A stretch of DNA of 64,000 nt from Porphyra umbilicalis (lineage: Eukaryota > Rhodophyta > Bangiophyceae > Bangiales > Bangiaceae), in contig KV918896.1 of NCBI GenBank assembly GCA_002049455.2, forward strand, positions 62,001-126,000. The letters are read 5' to 3'. The translations under genes and the position numbers were made by a program. The notes beneath the pieces were generated by a model. The model saw only the letters and a list, made by a program, of their open reading frames with translations. It was not told where the DNA came from and did no database searches. Shown one piece after another: positions 1 through 10,020 of the stretch. Numbering within the stretch: the stretch's first letter is position 1; every line of letters begins with the position of its first letter.

Positions 1-627
1 GTCAATGCGTCGTCCAGCGCGCCACCGCCCTGAAGGCCAGGGTATTGCACGCACGTGCCTGGAATCCAAATGCTGAGACGATGCTCAGCTCGTGCTGTTC
101 TTCTGCTGTACGCTAGTATAACTCCTAGGAGGCGCGGATTTATCTCGTTTCCACCAATAGGAAGCCGTTATCGTCATTCTGCAGCAGACTTGATGCTGAA
201 TACATGCGCTGCAAGTGCAGCCCAGTTGCAGGTTTCCGCAGACCCTTCACAGAAAATGTGCGCTGCAACAGGGGTCCGGCAGCGACCTGCAACATTTTAC
301 CAGCAGATTTCCTGCAGGTCAAAAACAATAAAGGCTTATCGTGGGCAGAAAAAAACGGGGGATCACGCTGGAACTTTTTGGCACAAGATCCTCGCACCGT
401 CACGGTGCTTTCCATGAAAGAAAAGCACCGGTCCTCCGTTTTTTTTTGCATAAATGAACGACAATCAGCTGCTCCGCAGATCTCTGCTGCAGGAAATCAT
501 GCTGCTCGTGGCTCACGCGGCCACTTTTCAAGACCTGCAAGCAGTCAGTCTGCAACACGCCATTGCAGAGGATTCGCAGATGTGTAAGGTATATACACGG
601 TCTAAGCCCCACTGCGCCGCCACCGCC
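1..627. other. No gene recognised; left flank
   Basis: This stretch holds only short open frames without family motifs. Its AT content is more moderate than in the island downstream. Several short CTGCAG-containing words recur but form no clear array. I see no RNA gene or promoter that I would defend. Confidence 0.4.
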
Positions 628-1943
628 GCGCAGTGGTGCTTATCGTGTGTTCACGCGCAAACCCTATCTGCTTGTAAAACGCTCCGAAACCCCCTCCGTA
701 AGGCCCTCCGCAAGGGCGTCGATTTGTGCAAGAACTGTGGAAGAACTGCTGGACAGGCCGCAAGAGTTGGTGGCTTACATTTTACAGAGTGACCCACAAG
801 CCGGTACAAAGAAAATCCCCAGCTGTCAAAAGCGACAGGGAGCCAATCGCCATGACGACTAAGGGTCTCCATGATCCAATCGTCAATCAATATCGACCGC
901 ATCACCGCATGTGTGGCTGTTGTTGGCCAGCTGCACGGGCTGTTGACTGTGGGGAGATTGTCAATGCCTACGGCGTATGCGACCTGGTCGTTCTGTAGTT
1001 CGGCCCCCTCCGTGAGATGCTGACGTCGCAACTTTTTGTGAAGCGCAAGCAAGCGGCGTCCGGACTGAGGGAAGGCTATGGCCGTTCTCAGAGCTAGGGT
1101 TGGGAAGAGCGCCCGGGGCGCTATTGAGGGGCGTTGTTAAGGCGCTGTTAGGGCGCTGTTAGGGCGCCGTTAACGCCCCGCGCCCCTCGACGCCGAGGCG
1201 CGGATAGGGCGCGCATCGAGCATGGATAATTCCACTATTTCAAGTTCATGATTGCCTGGTGCCCAGCACGCAGCTCCGGGTGATGGAGCTGGGAGTGGAA
1301 CACGTTGTCAAGGGGCCACAGCCTCTACAGGGGATCCGACGGGGGATGGCGGTGCCCACCGCTACCGCCGCGTCTCGCAGCGCAAGGCCGTGGGGCTGGG
1401 TGATGTCTTTGACGTGGTGTGGTACCTTGCGGCAGCAGAGCGTCTGTATGGTGAAGGGTGCTGTTGTAGGCGTGGTGGTGGTTGGGCTTGAATGCGAAGG
1501 AAACAAAGGCTGACGGGGAACCGGCAGGAGCGACCCCAGACTGTCATCATTAAATAGACAATTGGATCAACTAGCGGCTGCGATCACAGAAGAATCACGG
1601 AACAATAGGGTGCTACCTGTGCTAATTCAGTGTTTATGGGTGCTACTTGGGGCGTTTTGGGGGCGTCGTTAGCCTTCAGAAGGGCGCTGCTAGGGCGCCA
1701 TTAGGGCGCGGTTACGCCCCACGCCCCTCACATAGGGGCGCTACTGCGAACCCTACTCAGAGCGGCGAGGCTCTTAGGATGGTGTAAAGGTAACAGTCCG
1801 GACGAAACGCAGTTCCGCTGCGCAAATTGTTGTGGGCGAAATCTCCGTTTACGGCTACAAGCAGGCCGGTCCGCAAGATTGTTACGGGTCTTTTTACAAG
1901 AAAAACGCGTTTGCGCGTGAACACACGATAAGCACCACTGCGC
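628..1943. mobile_element. 1.3-kb element with 33-bp perfect inverted repeats
   Basis: Bases 628-660 and 1911-1943 are perfect inverted repeats, starting GCGCAGTGGTGCTTATCG and reading inward to CACGCGCAA. They bracket about 1.3 kb without a credible coding frame, most of it occupied by a nested hAT-like MITE (1095-1755). The arrangement suggests a non-autonomous DNA transposon. No convincing target-site duplication is visible because both flanks are GC-rich low-complexity sequence. The GCGCAGTG start is shared with another inverted-repeat family here (7468, 26110, 27606), so the two may be related. Superfamily unknown. Confidence 0.55.
1095..1755. mobile_element. hAT-like MITE, 661 bp, 8-bp target duplication
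   Basis: The element begins TAGGGTT and ends AACCCTA, so its ends are inverted. It is flanked by the perfect 8-bp direct repeat CTCAGAGC (1087-1094 and 1756-1763). TA/CAGGG-type ends with 8-bp duplications are the hallmark of the hAT superfamily. The subterminal regions repeat GGGCGC/TTAACGCCCC words in inverted order, as in the shorter copies at 41968-42349 and 48373-48755. An internal block (TGCTACTTGGGGCG) matches those copies in reverse orientation. There is no transposase ORF, so it would be moved in trans. It sits inside the 628-1943 inverted-repeat element. Confidence 0.85.
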
Positions 1944-4296
1944 CGCTGCCGCCGTCGGCACACTTGGCCAGCACAGGCGGCCGCGGCGCCGACGCGCCGC
2001 CCCGCCGTCCTTGCACAGCAGTGCCCCCCGGCCGCTCCCTCGCGGCCGTCGGCTCCCTTCTTGCCAGGGGTTGTCCCGTCACGCCCCCTCCCTCCCCCGC
2101 GCGAGGGCGCACCCCCGTGCACGGCCATCCGTGTCCCCGCTACCACCACCGACAGCTGACGCGGGGTGCGCCCCCGCCGCCCCGCGCTCTTTTGTCTGTG
2201 GCGGTAGGGTCCCGCCGCCGCCACCCGTTGCCCCCCCGCCCTCCCCCCCACCGTGCAGGTGCGCTGACGCGGCTGCCTGCGTTTGCGCCGCGGGACGCGA
2301 CTGGCTGGCTGCGCCCGCCGCCGCTGCCGCGGAGCGGTCGGATTTCACCTCCGCGGTCAGCCGGGTGGCTCTCGCAGCGGCCACCGACGCGCGCCGCTCG
2401 CTACCGACCGCCGCCGCGACCGTGGCGCGGCCGGTCGGCCTGCGTTTTTCTTGTGGTTTTTTTTTTTTCCAAGCCTCGGCGGTCACTGCCGACAGACGGT
2501 CTGTCGTCCGCGGCGTGTGCGGGTGGCTGGGGGTGGAAGGGCGTCGCGCGGGTGGGGTGGCCGTGCGCGCGGCGGTCGGCGGTCGTCGACCCCACGCCTC
2601 GTCTCGCCTGTAACTGGGCGCGTCGCGTCGAGCGGGGCCCCCGGCATTGACTCGTTCGCACGCCCAGCGGGGCGGGGTCGCTGCGTGCGTGCTAGCTAGT
2701 GCCCAACCGACCGACGGCAGACACGTGCGTGGGGCGGAGGAGTGGCGGGGGGCGGGGTCGCTGGGGCGGGCCTGCGCGCCCGCCGCGGTCCCAGTGTGGT
2801 CACGCCCCGCGGTTGGGCGGCTGCAAGCAAGCGGCGGGTGACCTCCCGCACCCCCCCGCGCCCCGCGCCCGCCTCGTCCCCACTGGGTTCCCCCCGTGGC
2901 CGTACCGTGCACCCCCCGCGCCGAGCGCGGCGCACACCGAGGCGCGGCGTGAACGACTGCCACGCGGCCCGCGGGGGGGTGTCTCCCTCTTTTTCTTTTT
3001 TTTTTTCCGTCTCTGGTGGGGGGGGGGGGAGGTGGACGACCCCGCAACGTGCACGGCTCCTCCTTGTCGGCGGCGCTTGCACCGCGGCGTGCGGGCGGGC
3101 GCACCGCCGGGCGCCTCGACGGCGGCGGCTGCCGACCAGCCCCCGCCGACACGGTCCGTGCGCGGCCGCCGCCCCTGGGCGCCCCCCGCCCAGCGTTGCG
3201 TTGGCTGTTTTGCTTGCCGGCCGTTGCCGGCGCCGCTGCCCCCGCCCCGCCCGCCCGCCCCTGACCGACGCGGCCCGCCCACGCGGCGGCGGGGGGCGCC
3301 CACGGCCCCGCCCGTGCGCGCCATCGTCGGGTCGGCGGTGACGGCGGCGCCGACGCGCGGACCCCCCTCCCCCCTCCCCCGCCTTGCGCACCCCCGGCGC
3401 CCCCCGCGCGGTTCGTGAGGCGGCGATCCGTGCCCGCGCCCTCACCCCCCCCGCCGTGACGGGCGGCCGTGACGCCGCGGCGGCAGCGGCAACGTCTGGC
3501 GGGCGGCGGGTATCCCCCCCACACCCCCCTACCCTACCCCCAGCCCCCCCCCCCTCCCACTTCCCCGCCTCGCTGACGCGGGCGAGCGTCCTCCCCCCCC
3601 CCCCCCCGCCGCCGCCGCCGCCGCCGCCGCTCGAGGCGCGGCCGCGCCGTTGCCCGCCATCCCGCGCCCGTGCGGGCGTGGCGGCCGCCGACGCGGCGGC
3701 GCCTCCACGGCGGGCGTTGTTTGGTGTGTGTGCTTTTTTGATTTTTTTTTTTTTTGGGTGGCCTACTCGCCGCGGCGGCCCCCCGCCGCCGCCGCCGCCG
3801 CCGCCGCCGCTGGCGGGCGCGCCGACGCGGCCGTGCCGACGGCCCGCGCGTGCCGCGGCGCACCCCACCGACAGCCGGGGCGGGGCGCCCGGGCGGCGCC
3901 GCCCCGCCACGCCGGCCGCCGGTTGCTCGTCGGGGGGGGGTTCCCGCGCGCGCGCGCGCGCGCGCGCTGCCGGCGGCCGCCGGCGGCAGCCCCGCTCGTC
4001 CGTGGCGCGCGCCCGCGCGCCCGTGGGGCGGCGTCGGCGGGCCTGTTGCGTTGCGTGCGATTTTTGTCTGTTTTTTTGTGCCGCTACCCCCCGTGGTCCC
4101 CGCGCGTCGACCGGCGCCCGTTTTTACGGGCGCTGCCGCTGCGGCGGCCGGCGTGCGGGCGGCCCCCGCCGCCGACAACCGCCCCGGCCCCGCCGTCGGC
4201 AGCGGCGTGCAGCAGCGGCGGCGGCGGGCGGTTAGGTTGCGCGCGTCCCCCCCCCCCCCCCCCCGCCGTGTCCCCTCCCCCCCCGCGCCCGCCGCC
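1944..4296. other. Extreme GC island with interrupted poly-T tracts
   Basis: This is a low-complexity GC and CpG-rich stretch with G, C and GCC/GGC runs. All six frames stay open for long distances, which is expected from composition and is not evidence of genes. It is broken by T-rich tracts near 2445-2470, 2990-3007, 3733-3756 and 4060-4078. I see no conserved motif. It could be a promoter-type CpG island or 5' untranslated or intronic sequence of the candidate gene at 4297. Confidence 0.5.
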
Positions 4297-6465
4297 ATGG
4301 GCGCCCTCGTCTCGTTGGAGGCGTTTGACAATAACCACGGCAATGGGGCGGGCGGCGGTGGTGGCGGCGGCGGCGGTGGCGGCGGTGGCGGCGGCGGCGG
4401 TGGCGGCGGTGGTGGCGGCAGTGGGGGTGGCGCCGCCGCCCCCCGCCCGTCCCGCCCGTACGTGGGCGGGCCGAGCCAAGTCGATTGGCGGCAGCGGCCG
4501 CAGGCGGCCAAGCGCCCGCCGCCGCGCGGCGGCGGCGCGGGCGCGCCCCCGCCGCGCGGGGGGGGGGGGGGCGGCGGCACCCCCTCGCCGCCTGCCCCGG
4601 TTGGCGGCGCCCCCCCCGCCCACGGCGGCGCCGCCGCCGGCGCGGGCGCCCCCCGCCGCCCCTCGCGCGAAGGGGTGCGGGTGCCTGCCGCCGGCGGGCG
4701 GCGGCCCATGGCAGGCGGCGCGCCGCGGCGTGGTGGCGCGACCGCCCCCGCCCCCGCAGGCGGTGGCGGCGGCGGCGGCGGCGGCGTCGGCGGCGGGGGG
4801 GTGGGGGCGGGGGCGGCTCGTCGCCGCGCCCCCCCATCCCCCCCACGGGGGGGGCGGCACCCCCCCCCCGCCCCCCGCCGCCCCCCCGCCGAAGCCGTGA
4901 CGCGGCGCAACACGCGGCGCAACCGATCGGCCACGTCCGTGCAGCACCACCTGCGGATGGCGCGGCAGGGGTGGCACGACGGCTGGGGCGGCGTCGGCGG
5001 CGCGCCGGCGGGGCGCCCGGCGGGAGGCGGCGCGGCGGCCAGGGGGGGGAGGCGGCGGCGGCGGTGGCGGCGGCGGCGGCGGCGGGCGCGCCGCCCGCCG
5101 CTGCCGGCGGCCGCCGCTCGAGTGATGGTATGCGCGAGCTGGTCGCCGCCGCCGGCGTGTGGGCGGGCGGCGGCGTGCCGCCGCCGGCGGCAGAGGGTGG
5201 GGGGGGGGGGGTGTCGACACCCCCGCCGGTCGCTCTAAATCCATGGCGAGCCCGCGGGATGAAGCGTACGTTGGGGGGTGCCGCCCGTGGGGGGGGTGGG
5301 GGGGGGGGGCTGCCCGCGCGTGCGCGTGGGTGGGTGGGGGGGGAGGGGGCGGCGTGCCTGCCTTCGGCGTGTCTGCGTGCGGCTGCGGTGGGGGGGGTGT
5401 CGGGCGCGCGGCGTCCGCGGCCGCGCCCCGCGCGTACGTCTGGGGGCGGATTTGCTGACGGCCTGCCGCGTGTGTTTGCGCCCTCTGCTGCTGCGCCCCG
5501 CCGCTGCTGTGTTGGGTGCGCGGTGGTGTCTGCGCCGCTGCCGCGTGGGTGCGCTCGCGCCGCCCCCCCCCCCGACAGACAACGGCACGTGCGCTTTTCC
5601 CGGCGTGCCACCCTCCGCCTCTACCAGCGCACCGCCCACACGTTTAGCAGCTTTGTGTCGGCGACGGCGGCGCCGCCCGCGTCGCCCGCGTCGTCCGCGC
5701 CGCCGGCGTCGCCCGCGTCGCCGTCGATGCCCGCGTCGCCGGCGCCGCCGCCACCGCCGGTGCGCGCGGCGGGGCTCCCCACGTCGCCCGTCACGCCCGT
5801 GGCGCCACGCAGCGGCTCGTCCCCGGCGCTGTCCTTTACCTCCACCCTCACCCCGTCGTCGTCGGGCGCCGCCGACGGTGGCGACGGCGGCGGCGGCGGC
5901 GGCAGCGACGGCAGTGGCGGCGGCGGCAGTGGCGGCGACCGCGGCGACACGCCGCCCTTGTCGCCGCTGGTGCAGCGCCCCGCCCACCGCCGCAAGCCTT
6001 CGGTCTACGTGCCGCTGTCGATCGTGTCGGACGAGAGCGACAGCGAGAGCGGGGGGGGGGTCGGCTGCGCCCCCGCCTCGCCGCGCCGCGGCGGGGCGGC
6101 GGCGGCAGCGGCGGCAGCGTCCGTCGCCGCCGCCGCCGCCCGCTTTGACTTGGACGTTGGCGCGGACCGGATGGTGGACGATGGCGCCGACACGGCCGAC
6201 GAGGGCGGCGGCGACGGGGGCGTTGGCGACATCCGCCCCACCGGCGCCGGCGCCGGCGCCGGCGCCGGCGCGCGGGCGGCGGCGCGGTCGGCGGTGTGTG
6301 GGGGCTCCCCGCCGGCGGTGCCCGCCCTCAAACTCCCGTCGGCGGCCGCCGCGGCAGCGGCTGCCGCCGTGGCCGCCGCGCGCATGGAGGCGGTGGCGGC
6401 GGTGGCGGCGGTGGCGGCCATTGCGGCGGGGCCCCTGCCCGTCTACGCGGCAGCCGTGGCGGTCG

Positions 6466-6519
<54 letters not shown>

Positions 6520-6722
6520 GCGCGTCGGTGGCGGGAGCGGCGGCCGTGACCGCCGCCGCCCCCCCATTGGCGGCGCGGCTGCCGGCCGACTTTGCGCTGC
6601 CGCCGTGGCCGCTGCCGGCGGTGGCGGCGGCGGACGCGGCGCCGCGGCCGCCCCGCCACAGGCGGCGGCCGAGCGTGTGGGTGCCGCCGCAATCGTCGGC
6701 GTCGGACGAGGAGCTCGCGTGA
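4297..6722 (+). CDS. Candidate spliced gene for Gly/Ala/Arg-rich low-complexity protein
   Basis: No known family is recognised. An ATG in a good eukaryotic context (GCCGCCATGG at 4291-4300) opens a frame starting MGALVSLEAFDNNHGNG, followed by a long Gly run and Arg/Pro/Gly-rich sequence to about 5127. There GTATGC could be a splice donor. A C-tract ending GACAG at 5578 is a plausible acceptor, after which another frame is open to TGA at 6720-6722. That exact donor and acceptor pair does not preserve the favoured downstream frame, so the splice sites are unresolved. The downstream part looks more protein-like. It carries VRFSRRATLRLYQR, Ser/Thr/Pro-rich sequence, and two copies of a motif RRKPSVYVP...SDE / RRRPSVWVP...SDE near 5990-6030 and 6660-6715. 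The protein may be a disordered nuclear protein, or the frame may be open by composition alone. Confidence 0.35.
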
Positions 6723-7467
6723 GGGCCGTGGGGTTGGGTGGGATGGGGGGGGGGGGTCACGCCGGGGGCGGTGCGGCCATCCGTTTGTGTCTTGCTTTTG
6801 TTTGGTTTTTTGTTCTTGCCTGCCTTGCTTGCACTACTTTTTATATCTGCACCCCGCATGTCCGCCTTGTGTGTGTTGAGTGGGGATTGGGCACGCCTGG
6901 GGCGTAGCGGCAGGGGTGGCCTCAGTCGGCGCACTTGCTCCTCTTTCTCGCTATTTTTGTTGATTTGTTGCCTCGTCTCCCCTTCGCGGCTGTGGTTGGT
7001 TCTGTCTAGTCGTACGTGGCAGCAGTCGTCAACATGGTTTTTTCACTGGGCGCGCGTGCGTGATGTTGTGGCGCCGCTGGGTGCGCGGGTGGGGCACACT
7101 TTGAGAACCTTTTTCAAGCCCGCGGCGTGCGCCGCACGCCGAGTGGACCCGCTCGGGTGATGCTTGGCTCCTCGGATGGGCTGCGCCACCGCCCCGCCGC
7201 GACCGCCAGGTGTTTGACGTGGGGCGCGTCTGGCAGCAGGCCAGCGTCAACACCCGCTGCTGCCGCGGGGGCGGTCGCTGCGAAACATCTTTGTCGCGGA
7301 GCGCGCCATGCCCCGTGGAGTGGGCGTGTAGAGACGGCGGCCCGAGAGCCACCTGGCGGTGTGCGGCCGGTGGTGCACCGGTGTTGCAGCAAACGACGCC
7401 CGTTGCGCCCGGGGCTGCCCCTCTTCATTGGCCAACACGCGACGGTGCATATAGCTGAGGACGACCA
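6723..7467. other. No gene recognised; possible 3' region
   Basis: After the TGA at 6720-6722 the sequence becomes T-richer with TTTGT/TTGCTT tracts, as expected of a 3' untranslated region. No AATAAA is obvious. The remainder to 7467 has only short frames without motifs. Confidence 0.35.
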
Positions 7468-7795
7468 GCGCAGTGCACCTCGTCGCTGGATCCACCACGA
7501 GCCTCGTTTTCCCCAAAATCGCTCGTACAAAAACTTGCACGCCCCTCATAAGCACCTGTACGAGGCGATTTTTTTGCAAAAACATGTTGAAACATGCATA
7601 CGTTTGCATGACTGCATTTTTCAATGACTTCTTGGATGCACCAGAAGCCTCTTTGAGAGCCGCTTTCTATGATCTTGAGCGACATAGTGAAAATGCGCAT
7701 GTGCAATCGCACACATGTGCTCAACAAGTGCGTGCGAGCGCTCCCATCCTTCCAACGAGGTGTTTTCGATTTTCTTGTACGCTTCATTAAAACAC
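7468..7795. repeat. Dispersed repeat homologous to 27285-27606 (inverted)
   Basis: It starts GCGCAGTGCACCTCGTCGCT and continues with GGATCCACCACGAGC. The whole 330 bp aligns by eye, imperfectly, to the reverse complement of 27285-27606, including the shared inner block TGCTCAACAAGTGCGT near 7722 and 27340. A third copy of the first 35 bases lies at 26110-26144. It is the terminal region of a non-autonomous transposon family, here apparently a single end. Confidence 0.6.
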
Positions 7796-7954
7796 CGTGT
7801 TCGAGGGGTACGTCCCGTTATATAAAGCTCGCGGTGGGCCACATGTCAGTATGTATGTCTGTATATCTGTGCAGCCCACCAATGGGATGGCCGCGAACGG
7901 GTATCGCACACGGGCTACATTGGCAAACAAATGGATTGCGCGAACACCCAGAGT

Positions 7955-8290
7955 TTCAGCGCATTCCGACCATAAACATTCAAAGGACCTGCATGCACGC
8001 CCGGATCAACTCCACCCAGATCCGCGAGCGGCGCAGCGCGAGGCCGTCGAAATGATCGCCAGCCTTACAGTTTCCCGAATTGGAATAAACAGAGGAGCGT
8101 CGGGACGGCCCAGAGTTTCGGCGAGCAGCGCAGCGCGAGGGCGTCGAAATGAACGCGTGACTTACAGTCCGCCAAGTTGGTGCAATCAGAGGATTTTCCG
8201 GACGGCCCAGAGTTTCGGCGAGCAGCGCAGCGCGAGGGCGTCGGAATGAACGCCAGGGCTACGGCGAGCGGCGCAGCGCGAGGGCGTCTT
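7955..8290. repeat. Degenerate tandem repeat, about 85-bp unit
   Basis: The words CCCAGAGTTTCGGCGAG and CAGCGCAGCGCGAGGGCGTC recur about every 85-90 bp near 8030, 8115, 8220 and 8265. Spacers between copies differ. No coding signal is seen. The array leads directly into the GC minisatellite that follows. Confidence 0.6.
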
Positions 8291-8625
8291 CCCACCGGCT
8301 GCTGGGTGGCGGGGTGCGGGGATCGCCGGGTGGCGGGGTGGGGGGGTCCGGGGGGGAGGGCCGCCTCCCCCCCGGCCGCCGGGTGGCGAGGTGGGGGGGT
8401 GTGGCCGGGTGGAAGGGTCCGGGGGGGGTTCCGGGGGGGAGGGCCGCCTCGCCCCCGGCCGCCGGGTGGCGGGGTGGGGGGGGTCCAGGGGGGAGGGCCG
8501 CCTCGCCCCCGGCCGCCGGTCGGTGGGGTGGGGGGGTCCGGGGGGGAGGGCCGCCTCCCCCCCGGCCGCCGGGTGGTGGGTGGGGGGGGTCCGGGGGCAT
8601 GGGCCGCCCCTCCCCCTGGCATTTA
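8290..8625. repeat. GC-rich minisatellite, about 52-bp unit, roughly six copies
   Basis: A unit of the form GGGTGGCGGGGTGGGGGG-GTCC followed by GGGGGAGGGCCGCCTC and CCGGCCGCC repeats about six times with small length changes in the G and C runs. Its strand asymmetry would allow G-quadruplex or hairpin structures. Open frames across it are compositional. Confidence 0.8.
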
Positions 8626-8937
8626 AGGCCGCACGACAATCATCTATCCTCAGAATGGAGAACGAAGTTTTCTCTCTCTGGAAAAGTAGCCGATTCTATC
8701 GGCCTGGAGGCACTTTTTCTCTTTCTTCGGGGCTCTGTATCTCCGGAACGGCTGCCCTACGGACAAATCTGAGCAGCGCAAACGGGGGATGGGGGGAGGC
8801 ATGGGCAAATGTTTGCAAGCTATTGAATGAGCTGGGTCGCGCAGTCGTCTGGCGATTTCATGAAAACGCGTCTGTGGGGCATGTGAGAGCTTGCGCCTCG
8901 ATTTACAGTGGACTCTCAGAGCCCGCGCGGGTCCTAC

Positions 8938-8969
8938 CTAAAGGTCGATTCCACGCATTAAGGCGCATG
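8938..8969 (+). repeat. Left inverted repeat of segment 1
   Basis: Begins CTAAAGGTCGATTCC and ends AAGGCGCATG. It matches the reverse complement of 25252-25283 at 31 of 32 positions; the only difference is the seventh base. Similarity stops sharply on both sides. Confidence 0.75.
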
Positions 8970-9587
8970 GGCGCCACCCATATTGCGGCCCCCAGAACTC
9001 AGCAATGGCTCAAGCGTTTTTGCTCATCATGGACGCATCCTGGAGCGTACTTCATCAGCTTTTTTATGGCACACTTTCAGGCGGCTACGACAATCGGCTG
9101 GGGAGATAGAGGTTTTTTCTTGCATCCCACCGTAGTAATAAACGGCATTTTCTGCAATAAGGTGCCCGCTGGTGACGCTGCAGGCTGTAACTCGACGTGG
9201 CCTGGCGACAAAATGCGTTTCATAGGTACTGCGGGGATATGTGGACGACATTCGTGGCCGTTGGAGCGCATGGGCCGTGGTGGTGGGGGGCTGGTGATGC
9301 TCGTAGCCAGCCGAGAAGAAGCGTATTTCCATGCGATGCCATATCGGATTAATCGGAAATTGGATAGGGGGGCTACAAGTCCGGCAGTGATTCTTTGCTC
9401 GTGTGTCGGGTGGCGCCCTTTTTTTGATCCGAGGGCGGATTCCAGTCCCACTCAGTCGAACGTGGCGCCTTTTTGATCCGAGCAGGCCGACTGACGTACG
9501 GCGCTTCTCGCCTGGCTTGGCGGGCGCACGCTGCCGCGGCTCACGCACCGGGTCACTGCCCACCGGAGTTAGGAATTAGACATTGCA

Positions 9588-9613
9588 GCTTTCGCTCAAA
9601 TCTGGGCGAAAGC
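9588..9613. repeat. Hairpin repeat GCTTTCGC...GGGCGAAAGC, left copy
   Basis: An 8-bp stem (GCTTTCGC / GCGAAAGC) with a short AAAT-containing loop. A near-identical hairpin lies at 24301-24325, on the far side of the three-gene cluster. It could be a transposase-binding site; that role is inferred from position only. Confidence 0.55.
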
Positions 9614-9637
9614 AGTGTGCGAAACCCAAACTCGAGA

Positions 9638-9695
9638 CCGCACGGGGGGGGGGGGGGGGGGGGGCCCGCGCTTCGCGCGGGGGGGGGGGGGGCGC
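9638..9695. repeat. Poly-G tract with GC hairpin
   Basis: Two G runs of more than ten bases flank a perfect hairpin CCCGCGC-TTC-GCGCGGG. The tract lies between the left hairpin repeat and the first gene of segment 1. G-quadruplex or hairpin formation is plausible. No further role is evident. Confidence 0.6.
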
Positions 9696-10020
9696 CTGCG
9701 GCGCTTTGCGGCGTGCCTGCCGGATATGAACCGGAAACAGTTGACATGCCAGGCCGTAGCGAACCGGTTGCAATGACGTGTTGTGTCATGCAAGGTCGTG
9801 AAGCGTCGATCTCGTTACTGGACCATAGATCGTCCGGTAGTGGGCCCCGACAATACCGGGCCCCGGGGTCCTCGGCGCGCTCATGCGGCGTGCTGGGCGT
9901 GTACGGGATGCCCACTTCCAACCCTTCCCCCACCGACCTCCATCCCCACCCCCCCATCTCCCCACTGCTACTGCGCTTTGATGCGTCTCCGCGACCCCCC
10001 ACGCCGCTGTGCGATAGGCA

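Noticed and set aside
2079-3910. Long minus-strand open frames of 400-480 codons in the GC island
   Set aside because: All six frames are open here because of GC composition. The products are Arg/Gly/Ala/Pro low complexity without motifs and overlap each other.
5235-6692. 485-codon minus-strand Arg/His-rich frame opposite the 4297-6722 candidate
   Set aside because: It is the mirror of Ala/Gly codon runs. The plus strand has motif repeats and a sensible start context.
8391-9476. 361-codon plus-strand frame
   Set aside because: Its first third is minisatellite and the rest lacks a recognisable motif. It also crosses the proposed left end of segment 1.
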